This document shows, one piece after another, positions 48,001-57,994 of a stretch of DNA of 64,000 bases. The stretch is from Gemmatimonadota bacterium (GTDB lineage: Bacteria; Gemmatimonadota; Gemmatimonadetes; Longimicrobiales; Gaopeijiaceae): contig JAJEBW010000025.1 in NCBI GenBank assembly GCA_022822325.1, positions 113,645 to 177,644 on the forward strand, in the 5' to 3' direction. Made by a program: the position numbers and the translations under genes. Under the pieces are notes generated by a model. It saw only the letters and a program-made list of their open reading frames with translations, made no database searches and was not told the DNA's origin. Numbering within the stretch: the stretch's first letter is position 1; every line of letters begins with the position of its first letter.

Positions 48001-50813
48001 CCCCCCTCCCCCTTCACCGCCTCATGCATGGCGTGGAGCTCGGTGAGCGCTTGCAGGGGCGTCATCGCGTCGGGGTCGATCTTGCGCAGTCGTTCCACCA
48101 CCGGGTGAACCTCCTGGATGAAGAGCGAGAGTTGTCGGTCCCTTGCGGGAGCGGCGCCGAACCGCGTCGTCCGGGGCTGTTCGTCGGCGTCGCGCGCGCC
48201 CTCCTCGCCGCGAGCGACCGGAGCCGTGGACGGACCGCCTTCCGCCGTTCGTTCCTCCAGTTCGGCCAGGAGCTGCCGCGCCCGCGCGATGACCGCCGGG
48301 GGCAGACCGGCCAGCCGCGCGACATGGATTCCGTAGGAACGGTCCGCGCCGCCCGCCTCCAGACGCCGCAGGAAGATGATCTCGTCGCCCGCCTCGCGCA
48401 CCGAGACGTTCAGGTTGCGCACCCGGGGAAGAAGGTCGGCCAGGCCGGTGAGCTCGTGGTAGTGGGTGGCGAAGATCGCCTTGGCGCCGAGGTGGTCGTG
48501 CAGGTGCTCGGTGATCGCCCAGGCCAGCGACACGCCGTCGTAGGTGGAGGTGCCGCGGCCGATCTCGTCGAGGAGGATCAGGCTGCGCTCGGTGGCCCCG
48601 TTGATGATCGCCGCGGTTTCGTTCATCTCGACCATGAAGGTGGACTGTCCGCGGGCCAGATCGTCGGCGGCGCCCACGCGCGTGAAGATGCGGTCGCAGA
48701 TGGCCAGTTCGGCGCGGACGGCGGGCACGAAGGAACCGATCTGCGCCATGATCTGAATCAGCCCGGTCTGCCGCAGGACGGTGGATTTGCCGGCCATGTT
48801 CGGACCGGTCACGATCGCGATTCGTCCCTCCTCGTCGAGCCGCAGATCGTTGGGGATGAAGTCGCTTGCGGGCATCGCGGCCTCGACCACGGGGTGGCGT
48901 CCCCCGGTGACGTCGAGGGTGAAGTCGTCGGTGATCGCCGGTTCGACGTAGCCGTTGCGCTCCGCCGCCTCCGCCAGCGCCGCCAGCACATCCAGCGCCG
49001 CCACCCGCCGGCTGGTCTCCTGAATCCGCGGCACCGCCTCGGCCAGTTCGTCGCGCAACGCCGCGAAGAGCTCGCGTTCGAGCCGCGCGATCCCGTCCTC
49101 CGCCTCGAAGATCCTCTCTTCCCACTCCTTGAGCTCCGGCGTCACATAGCGCTCGGCGGTCGTCAGCGTCTGCTTGCGGATGTAGCCGTCGGGCACCCGC
49201 GAGCGGTTGGCGTGCGTGATCTCGAGGTAGTAGCCGAAGACCCGGTTCTGGCCGACCTTGAGCGACGCGATCCCGGTCCGTTCCCGTTCGCGCGCCTGAA
49301 GTCCGGCGATGAAGTCGGCGGCCCCGTCGCGCAACTCGCGCAGCCGGTCGAGGGCGGGGTCGAAGCCGTCGCGGATGACGCCGCCGTCGGCGAGGGTGGC
49401 GGGGACGTTGTCGGCGAGGGCGCGGCGAATGCGGTCGGCCACGTCGGGCAGGGGGTCGAAGCCGTCGAGCAGCTCCGAAACGATGGCGCTGCCGGGTGGA
49501 TCGTCGAGGGAGGGGGGCGGGGGGGGTTCGGCGGAGGGGTTGGGGGTGGGGGAGGAAGGGGCCGCGTCGCCGAAGATGGTGACCGGGCGCTCCGCGGCGG
49601 CGGCGCGAAAGCCGAGAATGTCCGGCAAACGGCGGATCGACTCTCGCAGCGCCTGGATCTCGCGCGGCGCGGCCCGTGCGGACGAGATCTTCGCGGCGAG
49701 ACGGTCGAGGTCGCGAACGCCCCGCAGCGCCGAACGCAGCGCTGAGCGGATTCCCGGATCGTCGAAGAGCTCGGCCACGCCGCCGTGCCGCCGCCGGATC
49801 CGTCCCGCGTCGACGAGAGGCCGCAGCACCCGGGAGCGGAGCAGGCGCGCGCCCATCGCGGTCCGGGTGAGATCCAGGACCGAGAGCAGCGAAGCGCCGC
49901 CGCGATCGGGGCGCAGCGGGGCGACCAGTTCCAGGTTGCGCCGGGTCATGGCGTCCAGCGTCATGGCCGCGCCGGGGCGGAGGATGCGGGGGGGGTGGAG
50001 GTTCGCCGCCGCCCCGGGACGGATCTCCTCCACATAGGCCAGGAGCGCGCCCGCGGCCCGGATCAGCGGCTCGTCCCCCTCTTCGAACCCGAACCCGTCC
50101 AGCGAATGCACCCGGTAGCGGCGCACAAGCTCGTCGCGCGCGGCCACCGGATCAAAGAGCCAGTCCGGCCGGATGGTCTGCACCCGTCCGTTCCCCGCAA
50201 CCTCGCCGCGAATCGCTGCCTTCTCCCCTTCCGGCGCCGTTCCCGGGGTCGCTTCCGCTTCCGACTCGGCCACCAGGATCTCGCTCGGTTCCAGCTTGTC
50301 GAGCTCGTCCGGCAGGCGCTCCCGGGACGCCTCCTGCAATGCCAACTGCCCCGTCGACACATCCATGGCGGCCACGCCGATCCGCTGTCCCTCGCCCGCC
50401 AGCGCCACGATGAAGTTGTTGCGTCCCGCCTCCAGGAGCCCGTCCGACACGACCGTCCCCGGGGTCACCGTCTCGACGACCTCGCGCCGCACCAGCCCCT
50501 TCGCCTGGGCCGCGTCCTCCACCTGGTCGCAGATCACCACCTTGCGCCCGACCCGAATCAGGCGATCCACATAGTCGTCCAGGGCCTTGGCGGGCACTCC
50601 GGCCAGGGGAACCCGCTGCGCCGCCCCATTGTTGCGCGTGGTGAGGGTGAGCCCGAGGAGCGCCGATCCGGTCTCGGCGTCCTTGCCGAAGAGTTCGTAG
50701 AAGTCGCCGACCCGGAAGAAGACCAGGTCGTCCGGGTGCCGGGACTTGACTTCGCGCCATTGCCGCATCAGGGGCGTGTCGAAGGCCGAGGAGCGCGCCG
50801 CGCGGGGGGTCAT
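47997..50813 (-). CDS. mutS: DNA mismatch repair protein MutS
   Basis: 938 residues. The mismatch-binding Phe-x-Glu is in [13 protein letters not shown]. The connector and lever domains follow, then Walker [25 protein letters not shown], Walker [15 protein letters not shown] and the helix-turn-helix dimer region. A Pro/Ser-rich insert ([15 protein letters not shown]) breaks the lever domain. The ATG overlaps the copA stop by 4 bases. mutL is not in the window. Confidence 0.97.
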   Translation of the reverse strand: MTPRAARSSAFDTPLMRQWREVKSRHPDDLVFFRVGDFYELFGKDAETGSALLGLTLTTRNNGAAQRVPLAGVPAKALDDYVDRLIRVGRKVVICDQVEDAAQAKGLVRREVVETVTPGTVVSDGLLEAGRNNFIVALAGEGQRIGVAAMDVSTGQLALQEASRERLPDELDKLEPSEILVAESEAEATPGTAPEGEKAAIRGEVAGNGRVQTIRPDWLFDPVAARDELVRRYRVHSLDGFGFEEGDEPLIRAAGALLAYVEEIRPGAAANLHPPRILRPGAAMTLDAMTRRNLELVAPLRPDRGGASLLSVLDLTRTAMGARLLRSRVLRPLVDAGRIRRRHGGVAELFDDPGIRSALRSALRGVRDLDRLAAKISSARAAPREIQALRESIRRLPDILGFRAAAAERPVTIFGDAAPSSPTPNPSAEPPPPPSLDDPPGSAIVSELLDGFDPLPDVADRIRRALADNVPATLADGGVIRDGFDPALDRLRELRDGAADFIAGLQARERERTGIASLKVGQNRVFGYYLEITHANRSRVPDGYIRKQTLTTAERYVTPELKEWEERIFEAEDGIARLERELFAALRDELAEAVPRIQETSRRVAALDVLAALAEAAERNGYVEPAITDDFTLDVTGGRHPVVEAAMPASDFIPNDLRLDEEGRIAIVTGPNMAGKSTVLRQTGLIQIMAQIGSFVPAVRAELAICDRIFTRVGAADDLARGQSTFMVEMNETAAIINGATERSLILLDEIGRGTSTYDGVSLAWAITEHLHDHLGAKAIFATHYHELTGLADLLPRVRNLNVSVREAGDEIIFLRRLEAGGADRSYGIHVARLAGLPPAVIARARQLLAELEERTAEGGPSTAPVARGEEGARDADEQPRTTRFGAAPARDRQLSLFIQEVHPVVERLRKIDPDAMTPLQALTELHAMHEAVKGEGG

Positions 50814-53266
50814 GGCGGAGTGGGGCGGGGGTTGGGCGAGGGGGAGGGGGTGCGGGAAGGGGAGGGGTTGCGGGAAGGGGAAGCGACGGAAGCGCGGGAG
50901 CGGGAAGAGGAAGGGGAAGGGGAAGGGGAAGATGGGGCGGAGGCGGGCTCGAAGCGACGCAGCCGATTGGCGTTGGCCACCACCGTCACCGAGCTGAAGG
51001 CCATGGCGGCGCCGGCGAAGATCGGCGAGAGGAGGATTCCCCAGGCCGGATAGAGGACGCCCGCAGCGACCGGAATGCCGACGACGTTGTAGAGGAAGGC
51101 CCCCGCCAGATTCTGAACGATGTTGCGGTGCGCGGCCCGCGAAAGGGCGAGCAGGGTCTCGACGCCGCGCAGCGAATCGCCCAGGAGCGCGACCTCGCCC
51201 GCCTGCAGCGCCACATCGGTGCCGCTTCCCATCGCGATCCCGACGTCGGCGACGGCCAGCGCCGGCGCATCGTTGATTCCATCGCCGACCATCGCCACCA
51301 CCCTCCCCTCGCGTTGCAGCTCCCGGATCCGTTCCGCCTTCCCGCTCGGCGAGACCCGGGCCCGGACCGCCTCGATCCCCACCTGGTCCGCGATCCGCAG
51401 CGCCGCTCCCCGGTCGTCTCCGGTCAGCATCATCACCTCGGCGCCCTTCGACCTCAGCCGGGCCACCGCCTCGCGCGCACCGGCGCGCACCGTATCGGCC
51501 ACCCCGAAGACCCCCGCCGCCACCCCGCCCACCGCAACGGCCACCGGAGTCGCGCCCACTGCGGCCACGCCTTCCAGCTCCGCCCTCAGCGCTCCCATCT
51601 CGACCCCCGCCGCCGCCAGGAATCCCGGCGACCCGACGAGCACGCGTCTTCCCTCCACGAACCCCGACACCCCCTGCCCCGGATGCGCGGTCACCCGCTC
51701 CCCCACGGCCGGGACCACCCCGCGGCGGCGCGCGAAACCGACGACCGCCCGGGCCAGCGGATGCTCCGACGCGCTCTCCACCGCCGCCGCGGTCCGCAGC
51801 AGATCGTCCTCCGCGAGATCCGGCCCCGCGGCGGCGCGCACCACGCGGGGACGGCCCTCGGTGAGGGTGCCGGTCTTGTCGAGAACCACCGTGTCCACGC
51901 TGCGCGCTTTCTGCAGGGCTTCGCCATCGCGAATGAGGACGCCGTGCGCCGCCGCCTTCCCGATCGCGATCATCACCGACAGGGGCGTGGCCAGTCCAAG
52001 CGCGCAGGGACAGGCGATCACGAGCACCGTCACCGAGGTGACCATCGCGAAGTTGAGCCGGGGTTCGGGACCCGCCAGATACCATGCCGCGAAGGTAGCC
52101 AGCGACACAATCACCACCGCCGGCACGAACCAGGCCGCGACCCTGTCCACCGTTCGCTGCACGGGGGGTTTGCCGCTCTGCGCCCGCCGCACCAGATCGA
52201 CGATTCGCGCCAGCACGGTCTCCTCCCCGGTCCGCGTCACCTCGATCGTCAGCGCGCCGGTTCCATTCACCGTTCCGCCGATCACCTCGTCGCCGGGAGA
52301 GCGCCGCACCGGAAGGCTCTCTCCGGTCAGCATCGATTCGTCGATCTCGCTCGCGCCGCGGCGAATGCGCCCGTCCAGGGGAATCTGGCCGCCGGGCCGC
52401 ACCAGGAGCCGGTCGCCCGCCGCAACCTCTTCGAGCGGGATGACTTCGGTGTCGCTTTCGGACGCGCCCCCGTCGCCGCGGCGAATGCGTTCGGCGGTGC
52501 GCGGAGACAGATCCAGAAGGGCGCGGAGCGCGCGCGAGGTGCGTCCCCGGGCGCGGGCCTCGATGGCCTGGCCAAGAACGACCAGGGTGATCACCGCCGC
52601 GACGGCCTCGTAGAAGGGGCGCGCGCTTCCCGCCGGAAAGAGACCGGGCGCCAGGAGCGCGACGGTGGAGTAGAGCCAGGCGGCGCCGGTGCCGAGCGCG
52701 ACCAGGGTGTCCATGTTGGCCGCGCCGCGCCGCGCCGCGCGCCAGCCGCCGACGAAGAAGCCGCGTCCTACATGCGCGAGGATCGGGATGGTGAGGAAGG
52801 CCGAAATCCACCAGGCGGCCCGCTCGGCCGGGGCGGAGAGGGGCGGGAGACCGGGGATGATCGAGTCGGCGATCATCGACCAGTGCCCGATCGCCACCAC
52901 GGGAAGCCCGCAGAGCAGCCCGATTCGGAAACGGCGCATCAGGCGACGGAAGGTGGCCGCCTGCTCCTCCTCCAGGCCGCGCGAGGCGGCCAGCAGCTCG
53001 TCCGCTCCGGTCACCGCGCGCGCACCGTATCCGGCCGCCTCGACGGCGCGCGAGAGCGTGGCCGGGTCGGGGGCGGGATCGGTCGTTCGCACCCGGGCGC
53101 TTGCATCGACCAGATTCACCGACGCCCCGGCGACGCCATCCACGCCGGTCAGAGCGCGCTCCACCGCCGTCACGCAGGAGGCGCAGTGCATTCCCCGAAT
53201 CCGCAGGCGAAGCTCGCCCTCCCCGCCCACCCTTCCCCCTCCCCCCGCGGACCGCTCCCCCGTCAC
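50810..53266 (-). CDS. copA: Copper-translocating P1B-type ATPase
   Basis: 818 residues: an N-terminal heavy-metal-associated domain ([17 protein letters not shown]), eight membrane helices with the transport motif [11 protein letters not shown], phosphatase motif TGES, phosphorylation site [15 protein letters not shown] and [10 protein letters not shown]. The CPC/HMA set indicates Cu(I) export. The last 40 residues are Ser/Pro repeats encoded by simple-sequence DNA. GTG start overlaps the holA stop. Its place between holA and mutS is unusual. Confidence 0.95.
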   Translation of the reverse strand: MTGERSAGGGGRVGGEGELRLRIRGMHCASCVTAVERALTGVDGVAGASVNLVDASARVRTTDPAPDPATLSRAVEAAGYGARAVTGADELLAASRGLEEEQAATFRRLMRRFRIGLLCGLPVVAIGHWSMIADSIIPGLPPLSAPAERAAWWISAFLTIPILAHVGRGFFVGGWRAARRGAANMDTLVALGTGAAWLYSTVALLAPGLFPAGSARPFYEAVAAVITLVVLGQAIEARARGRTSRALRALLDLSPRTAERIRRGDGGASESDTEVIPLEEVAAGDRLLVRPGGQIPLDGRIRRGASEIDESMLTGESLPVRRSPGDEVIGGTVNGTGALTIEVTRTGEETVLARIVDLVRRAQSGKPPVQRTVDRVAAWFVPAVVIVSLATFAAWYLAGPEPRLNFAMVTSVTVLVIACPCALGLATPLSVMIAIGKAAAHGVLIRDGEALQKARSVDTVVLDKTGTLTEGRPRVVRAAAGPDLAEDDLLRTAAAVESASEHPLARAVVGFARRRGVVPAVGERVTAHPGQGVSGFVEGRRVLVGSPGFLAAAGVEMGALRAELEGVAAVGATPVAVAVGGVAAGVFGVADTVRAGAREAVARLRSKGAEVMMLTGDDRGAALRIADQVGIEAVRARVSPSGKAERIRELQREGRVVAMVGDGINDAPALAVADVGIAMGSGTDVALQAGEVALLGDSLRGVETLLALSRAAHRNIVQNLAGAFLYNVVGIPVAAGVLYPAWGILLSPIFAGAAMAFSSVTVVANANRLRRFEPASAPSSPSPSPSSSRSRASVASPSRNPSPSRTPSPSPNPRPTPP

Positions 53267-54282
53267 TGCGGACGGCACGACACGAGCCAGGCCTCGACCA
53301 GCACTTCGTCCTCGATCGCGCTGGCCTTGAGCAGTTGATCCAGCCGGCAGAGCCCCCGCAGGGCGTCGGCCAGCTCGTTCTTCGTCCACCGCTTCGCCTG
53401 CCCCGCAATGCGCCGCGCCAGAAATCGCTGATAGGGGGGCAGAACCCGGTTCAGCGCCCTGGCTCCGCCCTCGAGCGCCACCCCGATGCGGAGCAACAAT
53501 GTCGAGAGTCCGATCACCAGTCCCACCGCGGTCTCGCCCTGCTGCATCAGGATGGGAAGCCCGCGCATCGCCTCCTCGATCTGCCTGCTTCCCACCAGAT
53601 CGAACCATGCCCAGCGATCCTGGGTCGGCAACCGGATTCCCGCCCGGCGAACCGCATCCACATCGATGGCGGCCCCGGCGCCCACCATCTCGGCCAGCTT
53701 GCGGATCTCCTGCACCAGCACCCCCAGATCGGTCCCGGCTCCGCCCACCAGCGCCTGCGCGGCCTTCGGTTCCAGCTTCGCATCCAGCTCGTCGCGCGCC
53801 CAGGAGACCAGCCACCCCGGCAGCGAATCCCTGCGCACCGGCCTGAACTCGGCCGTTTGGGCCAGCCTTGCCAGATCCTTGTAGAAGCGCGCCTTGGAGC
53901 GGGGGGGAATCGTTCCCTGAAGGATGAACGCCAGACCGGGCGGGGGCGACCCGGCCACATCCAGAATCACCTTGCGGGCCTTCGGACTACCTGCGATCGC
54001 CTCGGCTTCCAGCAGATGAACGACCCGCCAGTCGGCCATCATCGGCGGGGTCTCGATCGCCGACGCCAGCCGCTCCAGAGTCACCTCGGCGCCCTCCAGA
54101 CGGTCGAAGTTGAAGTCGCGGGTGGAGGGGTCGAGGTAGCGGTCCAGGAGGAAGCGGGCGGCCACGCGCTTGCGGTAGTCGTCCTGGCCGTGCAGAAAAA
54201 AGACCCCGCCGTCGCGGGCACGCCGCAGAACGGGGGGAATCAGGGCGCCTCCGGGGGCGGCCGTCCGCACCGCATTTCGCAC
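53263..54282 (-). CDS. holA: DNA polymerase III subunit delta
   Basis: 339 residues in the HolA pattern: [79 protein letters not shown] and the C-terminal collar domain ([20 protein letters not shown]). Delta opens the sliding clamp in the loader. GTG at 54282 is chosen, 17 bases after the anti-sigma stop; the longer frame is a shadow of that gene. Confidence 0.9.
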   Translation of the reverse strand: MRNAVRTAAPGGALIPPVLRRARDGGVFFLHGQDDYRKRVAARFLLDRYLDPSTRDFNFDRLEGAEVTLERLASAIETPPMMADWRVVHLLEAEAIAGSPKARKVILDVAGSPPPGLAFILQGTIPPRSKARFYKDLARLAQTAEFRPVRRDSLPGWLVSWARDELDAKLEPKAAQALVGGAGTDLGVLVQEIRKLAEMVGAGAAIDVDAVRRAGIRLPTQDRWAWFDLVGSRQIEEAMRGLPILMQQGETAVGLVIGLSTLLLRIGVALEGGARALNRVLPPYQRFLARRIAGQAKRWTKNELADALRGLCRLDQLLKASAIEDEVLVEAWLVSCRPQ

Positions 54283-54299
54283 TGGCGCCGTCCCGGGGG

Positions 54300-55025
54300 T
54301 CAGTCGTGATCGACGACGGTTGCGGCGGCGCCGGGGGGCGGACGGGTAAGCCAGACGCCGTAGTCGGAGAGGACCGGCCGGAATGCGTCGCCGGCGAGGG
54401 GTGGGCGCGGGCCCGGGAAGGAGAGGCGGCGGCCCGGGAAGGAGAGCGGCCCCGGATGGGGAACCGGATGGGGAAAAAGCGTGGTCGGGAAGTAATGCGA
54501 GAAGAGAGTGGCCGAGGGGGCCGGGAAGAGGGGGTGGGGCCGGGGGTGGAGGAGGGGCGGGGGGGCGGGGGCGGGGGCAGTTGCGACGACCGGTTCCAGC
54601 TCCAGCTCGACCAGTCCCGGAGCAAAGAGGGGGAACCACGCAATGGCGCCCAGCACGAGCGCCACCAGCACCAGACCCGCCGTCGTCATTCCGGAGCCCG
54701 CCATTCCCAGCGCGTGCGATTCGGTCCGTTCCTGCCGCCAGGCCAGATCGCGCAGGGTCGCCACCTCGAGGCCCTGGCCGCCGGACGCGGATTCCTCGTC
54801 GCGCAGCACCGCGACCCCCGTGCGCAGCACGCGGTCGTAGCGGCGGCAGCGCGGACAGTCGGCGATATGGGCGATCGCCAGGTTGCGACTGCAGGAGTCG
54901 AGCCGGTTGTCCCGGTAGTCCGAATAGACATCGAGAAACCAGCGGCAACCGGCGCCCGACGCGTCGCGCGCGGATCGGTCGGCGCACTGCTTTCCCCCCA
55001 CGCGGGCCTGATCTTTCACCGTCAC
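54300..55025 (-). CDS. Zinc-finger anti-sigma factor (zf-HC2 type), membrane-anchored
   Basis: 241 residues. The zinc motif HIADCPRCRRY (His-x3-Cys-x2-Cys) lies near residue 55, followed by a cytoplasmic helix, one membrane segment (AGLVLVALVLGAIAWFPLF) and a periplasmic tail of Pro/His/Leu/Phe-rich repeats. It should sequester the ECF sigma factor encoded 199 bases upstream and release it on an envelope signal, possibly redox through the cysteines. The repetitive tail looks like expanded simple-sequence DNA. Confidence 0.82.
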   Translation of the reverse strand: MTVKDQARVGGKQCADRSARDASGAGCRWFLDVYSDYRDNRLDSCSRNLAIAHIADCPRCRRYDRVLRTGVAVLRDEESASGGQGLEVATLRDLAWRQERTESHALGMAGSGMTTAGLVLVALVLGAIAWFPLFAPGLVELELEPVVATAPAPAPPPLLHPRPHPLFPAPSATLFSHYFPTTLFPHPVPHPGPLSFPGRRLSFPGPRPPLAGDAFRPVLSDYGVWLTRPPPGAAATVVDHD

Positions 55026-55171
55026 CTCCCCGAACGCAGGTCGTCGAGATTCGTTGTCGAGAATCGAACGGTGCGAGCCGTTGCTCCCGGCCTTCCAAAG
55101 ATGGCCGCAAACTCGCGGTTGCGCGAGCGGTAGCCCGGCTGCTCCCTGCCGTCGTCACCCACAATCATACC

Positions 55172-55218
55172 ACCCCATCCCCCCCGCGGTTCCCCTCCCC
55201 CCTCGCCAAACCCCTCCC
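55172..55218 (-). other. G-run cluster in the sigma/anti-sigma gap
   Basis: On the transcribed-sense minus strand several runs of three to seven G are spaced by one to seven bases, a G-quadruplex pattern. It would lie in the mRNA between the sigma and anti-sigma genes, where it could lower expression of the anti-sigma factor relative to sigma. This effect is hypothetical. Confidence 0.45.
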
Positions 55219-55224
55219 GGTCCG

Positions 55225-55830
55225 TCAGCGAATCATCGGCGCGACAATTCGGGCGAAGCTGTTGCGGGCCCGGTTCAGGCGGCTCTTGACCGTCCCCAGC
55301 GTGCACCCGGTGATCTCGGCGATCTCGTCGTAGCTCTTGCCGTGCAGCTCCCGTAGAACGAAGACGGTGCGGTGATGCTCCGGCAGGCGCGCCACGGCCT
55401 CCTCCACCTTTTCTCGCAGGAAACGCTTGCGGTAGAGGTCGTCGGGGCGGGTGCTCGGATCCTCCCACTCCAGGGGGCGGGACTCGGCGTCCCGGTTGCG
55501 CACCAGCGTCTGGAAGAGGACGACCGGGTTGCGGGAGCGGTTGCGCAACTCGTTCTTCGCCAGATTCCCCGCGATCGTGAAGATCCAGGTCGAGAACTTC
55601 CGCTCCTGGTCGAAGCGGTGAAGGTGCCGGTAGACGCGCACGAAGGTCTCCTGGATCAGATCCTGCGTCCGCTCGCGGTCGCCCACCATCCGCAGCACGA
55701 AGCTGTGAAGACGTCCCTCGTAGCGGCGCACGATCTCGGCGAAGGCGCGTTCGTCGCCCCCCAGGAACTCCCGCACGACCTCGACGTCGGCAAGGAGAGC
55801 GGCTCGCCGGGTTCGCCCGACCTGACTCAT
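55225..55830 (-). CDS. ECF (RpoE-like) RNA polymerase sigma factor
   Basis: 201 residues: region 2 (AFAEIVRRYEGRLHSFVLRM, QDLIQETFVRVYRHL, FSTWIFTIAGNLAKNELRNR) and region 4 (LPEHHRTVFVLRELHGKSYD, EIAEITGCTLGTVKSRLNRA). It pairs with the downstream zinc anti-sigma gene. Two GGAACCC boxes and a GATAAT box stand upstream, so it may activate its own promoter. Start at 55830; other in-frame starts are possible. Confidence 0.93.
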   Translation of the reverse strand: MSQVGRTRRAALLADVEVVREFLGGDERAFAEIVRRYEGRLHSFVLRMVGDRERTQDLIQETFVRVYRHLHRFDQERKFSTWIFTIAGNLAKNELRNRSRNPVVLFQTLVRNRDAESRPLEWEDPSTRPDDLYRKRFLREKVEEAVARLPEHHRTVFVLRELHGKSYDEIAEITGCTLGTVKSRLNRARNSFARIVAPMIR

Positions 55831-55963
55831 GTCCGATGGGATTCTGGACAGATTTCTCAACTCGACCTCCGCTTCGCCATGATCGATCCCGCCCCGGCCG
55901 GGGGCGCGGTTCTCTTCGTGTACGCACGATCCGTGCCGGAGAACGGATGGGACGCCCGGTTGC

Positions 55964-56000
55964 ATTATCCCGAAGGCGCCGCGGGGTTCCACCGGGTTCC
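55964..56000 (-). promoter_or_regulatory. Candidate ECF-type promoter upstream of the sigma gene
   Basis: Two tandem GGAACCC boxes (minus strand 56000-55994 and 55990-55984) resemble the GGAAC -35 element typical of ECF sigma factors. GATAAT (55969-55964) follows 16 bases after the GGAAC of the nearer box. The predicted leader is about 125 bases. Confidence 0.4.
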
Positions 56001-56069
56001 ATTGCCACTGCGGGGGTTCGGGTGTGTCACCGGCTGGCGACAGCGGGGCCGATGGGGGACAGTCGCCGC

Positions 56070-56630
56070 CTACCCGTCTTCCGGGAGCAGGAAGCGGGCC
56101 GCGTAGAGGAGGGCCACGATCGACTTGGCATCGGTCATCTCGCCGCTCTCGATCAGCGCCAGCGCGGCGGAGAGGGGCATGCGCGCGAGCTCGAGGAATT
56201 CGTCGCGGTCGGGCCGGCTGCGTCCCGGTTGCAGATCGAAGGCGGCGAAGATGTGGATTCGCTCGTTGGTGAAGCCGGGGGTCGTGTGGATGGAGGTGAG
56301 CCTGACGAGGCGGCCCGCCCGCACCCCGGCCTCTTCCTCCAGTTCGCGGAGGGCGCATTCCTCCCAACTCTCGCCGGGTTCGACGATTCCGGCCGGCACC
56401 TCGTGGATCACGCCTCCGGCCGCGTAGCGGTATTGCCGGATCAGAAGCACCTCGGTCTCTCCGCCGACGTTGGCGTGGACCGGCAGGACGGCGGCGGCGC
56501 CCCTGTGGCGAATCAGCTCGAGCTTTCCGACCGAACCGTCGGGGAAGCGCACCGTGTCGACGCTCAGGTGCACCACCCGTCCATCGTGGATGACGGTCGT
56601 ATCCAGACGGGCCGCGCGGTCCTCGCTCAC
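56070..56630 (-). CDS. Nudix hydrolase, ADP-ribose pyrophosphatase type
   Basis: 186 residues. The Nudix box GIVEPGESWEECALRELEEE then AGV fits the consensus, and the flanking LLIRQYRYAAGGVIHEVPAG and TTPGFTNERIHIF are typical of the ADP-ribose/ADP-sugar group. It probably hydrolyses ADP-ribose or a similar nucleotide sugar. The GTG start overlaps the M16 peptidase stop by 4 bases. Confidence 0.9.
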   Translation of the reverse strand: MSEDRAARLDTTVIHDGRVVHLSVDTVRFPDGSVGKLELIRHRGAAAVLPVHANVGGETEVLLIRQYRYAAGGVIHEVPAGIVEPGESWEECALRELEEEAGVRAGRLVRLTSIHTTPGFTNERIHIFAAFDLQPGRSRPDRDEFLELARMPLSAALALIESGEMTDAKSIVALLYAARFLLPEDG

Positions 56631-57994
56631 GACTGCGCCGGTTCGAGTTCGTGGATCCGGACCGGCCCCGCCCCCGCCCCCTCCAGCCCCGGGGCCACGG
56701 CCTCCGCATCGCCCACCACCACCGTGCAGAGCGCGTCCGGGCGAATGTGCCGTCCAGCGGCCGCGGCCGCCGCCTCGGGGGTGACCTCGCGGACCCGGTC
56801 GCGCCAGGTGCGGTAGTAGTCGCCGGGAAGATCGAATACGAAGAGGCCGCCGATTCGCGACGCGATCTGCCCCGGGGTCTCCATCCGCAGCGGAAAGACT
56901 CCGGCCAGATAGCTCCGCGCGGCCGCGACCTCGTCGGGGGTAGGGCCGTCGGCGGCGAAGGCCTCGATCTCGCCGACGATTTCCTGCACCGCGTCGGCCG
57001 TGACCCGACTCTCGACGGAGGTCGAGATGTGGAAGGGGCCCGCGCTCCGCCGCGCCGCGAAGGAGGAACGAACGCCGTAGGTGAAGCCGTGCTCTTCGCG
57101 CAGATTCAGGTTGAGCCGCGACGAAAAGGAACCGCCCAGCGCCAGGTTCGCGACCGTGAGGGGGATATGGTCCTCCACGGTGCGCGCCACCCCGATGTGA
57201 CCGATCCGGATCTCGGACTGAACCGATCCTGGACGGTGAACCACATGCACGCTGCGGCCGGGCTCCTGGCGCGGAACCGCCGCCTCCCCCGTCCCCCCCT
57301 TCCCCACCGCCCCCCACCCCCCGAACCCCGCCTCCACCACCGCCGCCGCCTCGTCCGGGTCGAGATCGCCCGCCACGACCACCGCGGCGCGGTTCGCTCC
57401 GTAGCGCGCGGCCACGAAATCGTGCGCATCGTCCGCCGCCAGCGCCCCGACCGTCTCCCGGTCCCCGCCCAGCGGCCGTCCGTAGGCGCACCCGGCCCCG
57501 TACACGAAGCGCGCGTGATGGTCCGCCGCGAGGGCCGCCGGATCCATCCGCCGCTGCACCGCGGTCGCCATTCGGGCCGCCCGGTAGCGCTCGAACTCGG
57601 CCACCTCGAAGGACGGCGACGCCACCATCTCGGCCAGCAGGGGCAGCGCCTCGCCGAAGTGCTCCGCCATGCAGGAGAGCGCCACCGTCGTCGAGTCCCA
57701 GCCGGTCGCCGCCCCGAAGCCGGCCCCGATCCGCTCCAGCCGCTCCGCCAGCGCCCGGCTCGTCAGCCTGCGGGTTCCGCCCTCCAGCGCCTTCGCGGTC
57801 AGCACCGCCAGCCCCGCGCGGTCCGGGGGAGTCTCGCTCTCGCCCGCTCGCAGCACCACCATCGCCGTCACCAGCGACGCCGATCCGGCCCGCACCGTCC
57901 GCACATCGAGCCCGCTCTCCAGCCGGGCGCGCCGAATCGGGGGCAGGGCCCAAGGACGGATCGTTCCCGGAGCGGGAGGGATTCGGCGATCCAT
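56627..57994 (-). CDS. M16-family peptidase, non-catalytic partner subunit
   Basis: 455 residues with the two-domain M16 fold (VLRAGESETPPDRAGLAVLT, VVVAGDLDPDEAAAV, LNLNLREEHGFTYGVRSSF). The zinc-binding HxxEH is missing: the aligned segment reads AGLAVLTAKALEGG. The R/Y pair in the C-terminal half, seen in partner subunits, is present. It should form a heterodimer with the active subunit encoded one base upstream (TGATG overlap). Confidence 0.9.
   Translation of the reverse strand: MDRRIPPAPGTIRPWALPPIRRARLESGLDVRTVRAGSASLVTAMVVLRAGESETPPDRAGLAVLTAKALEGGTRRLTSRALAERLERIGAGFGAATGWDSTTVALSCMAEHFGEALPLLAEMVASPSFEVAEFERYRAARMATAVQRRMDPAALAADHHARFVYGAGCAYGRPLGGDRETVGALAADDAHDFVAARYGANRAAVVVAGDLDPDEAAAVVEAGFGGWGAVGKGGTGEAAVPRQEPGRSVHVVHRPGSVQSEIRIGHIGVARTVEDHIPLTVANLALGGSFSSRLNLNLREEHGFTYGVRSSFAARRSAGPFHISTSVESRVTADAVQEIVGEIEAFAADGPTPDEVAAARSYLAGVFPLRMETPGQIASRIGGLFVFDLPGDYYRTWRDRVREVTPEAAAAAAGRHIRPDALCTVVVGDAEAVAPGLEGAGAGPVRIHELEPAQS

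Noticed and set aside
50814..53408. Upstream extension of the mutS frame through copA and into holA
   Set aside because: The extension lacks MutS sequence and copA, in another frame, has every family motif.
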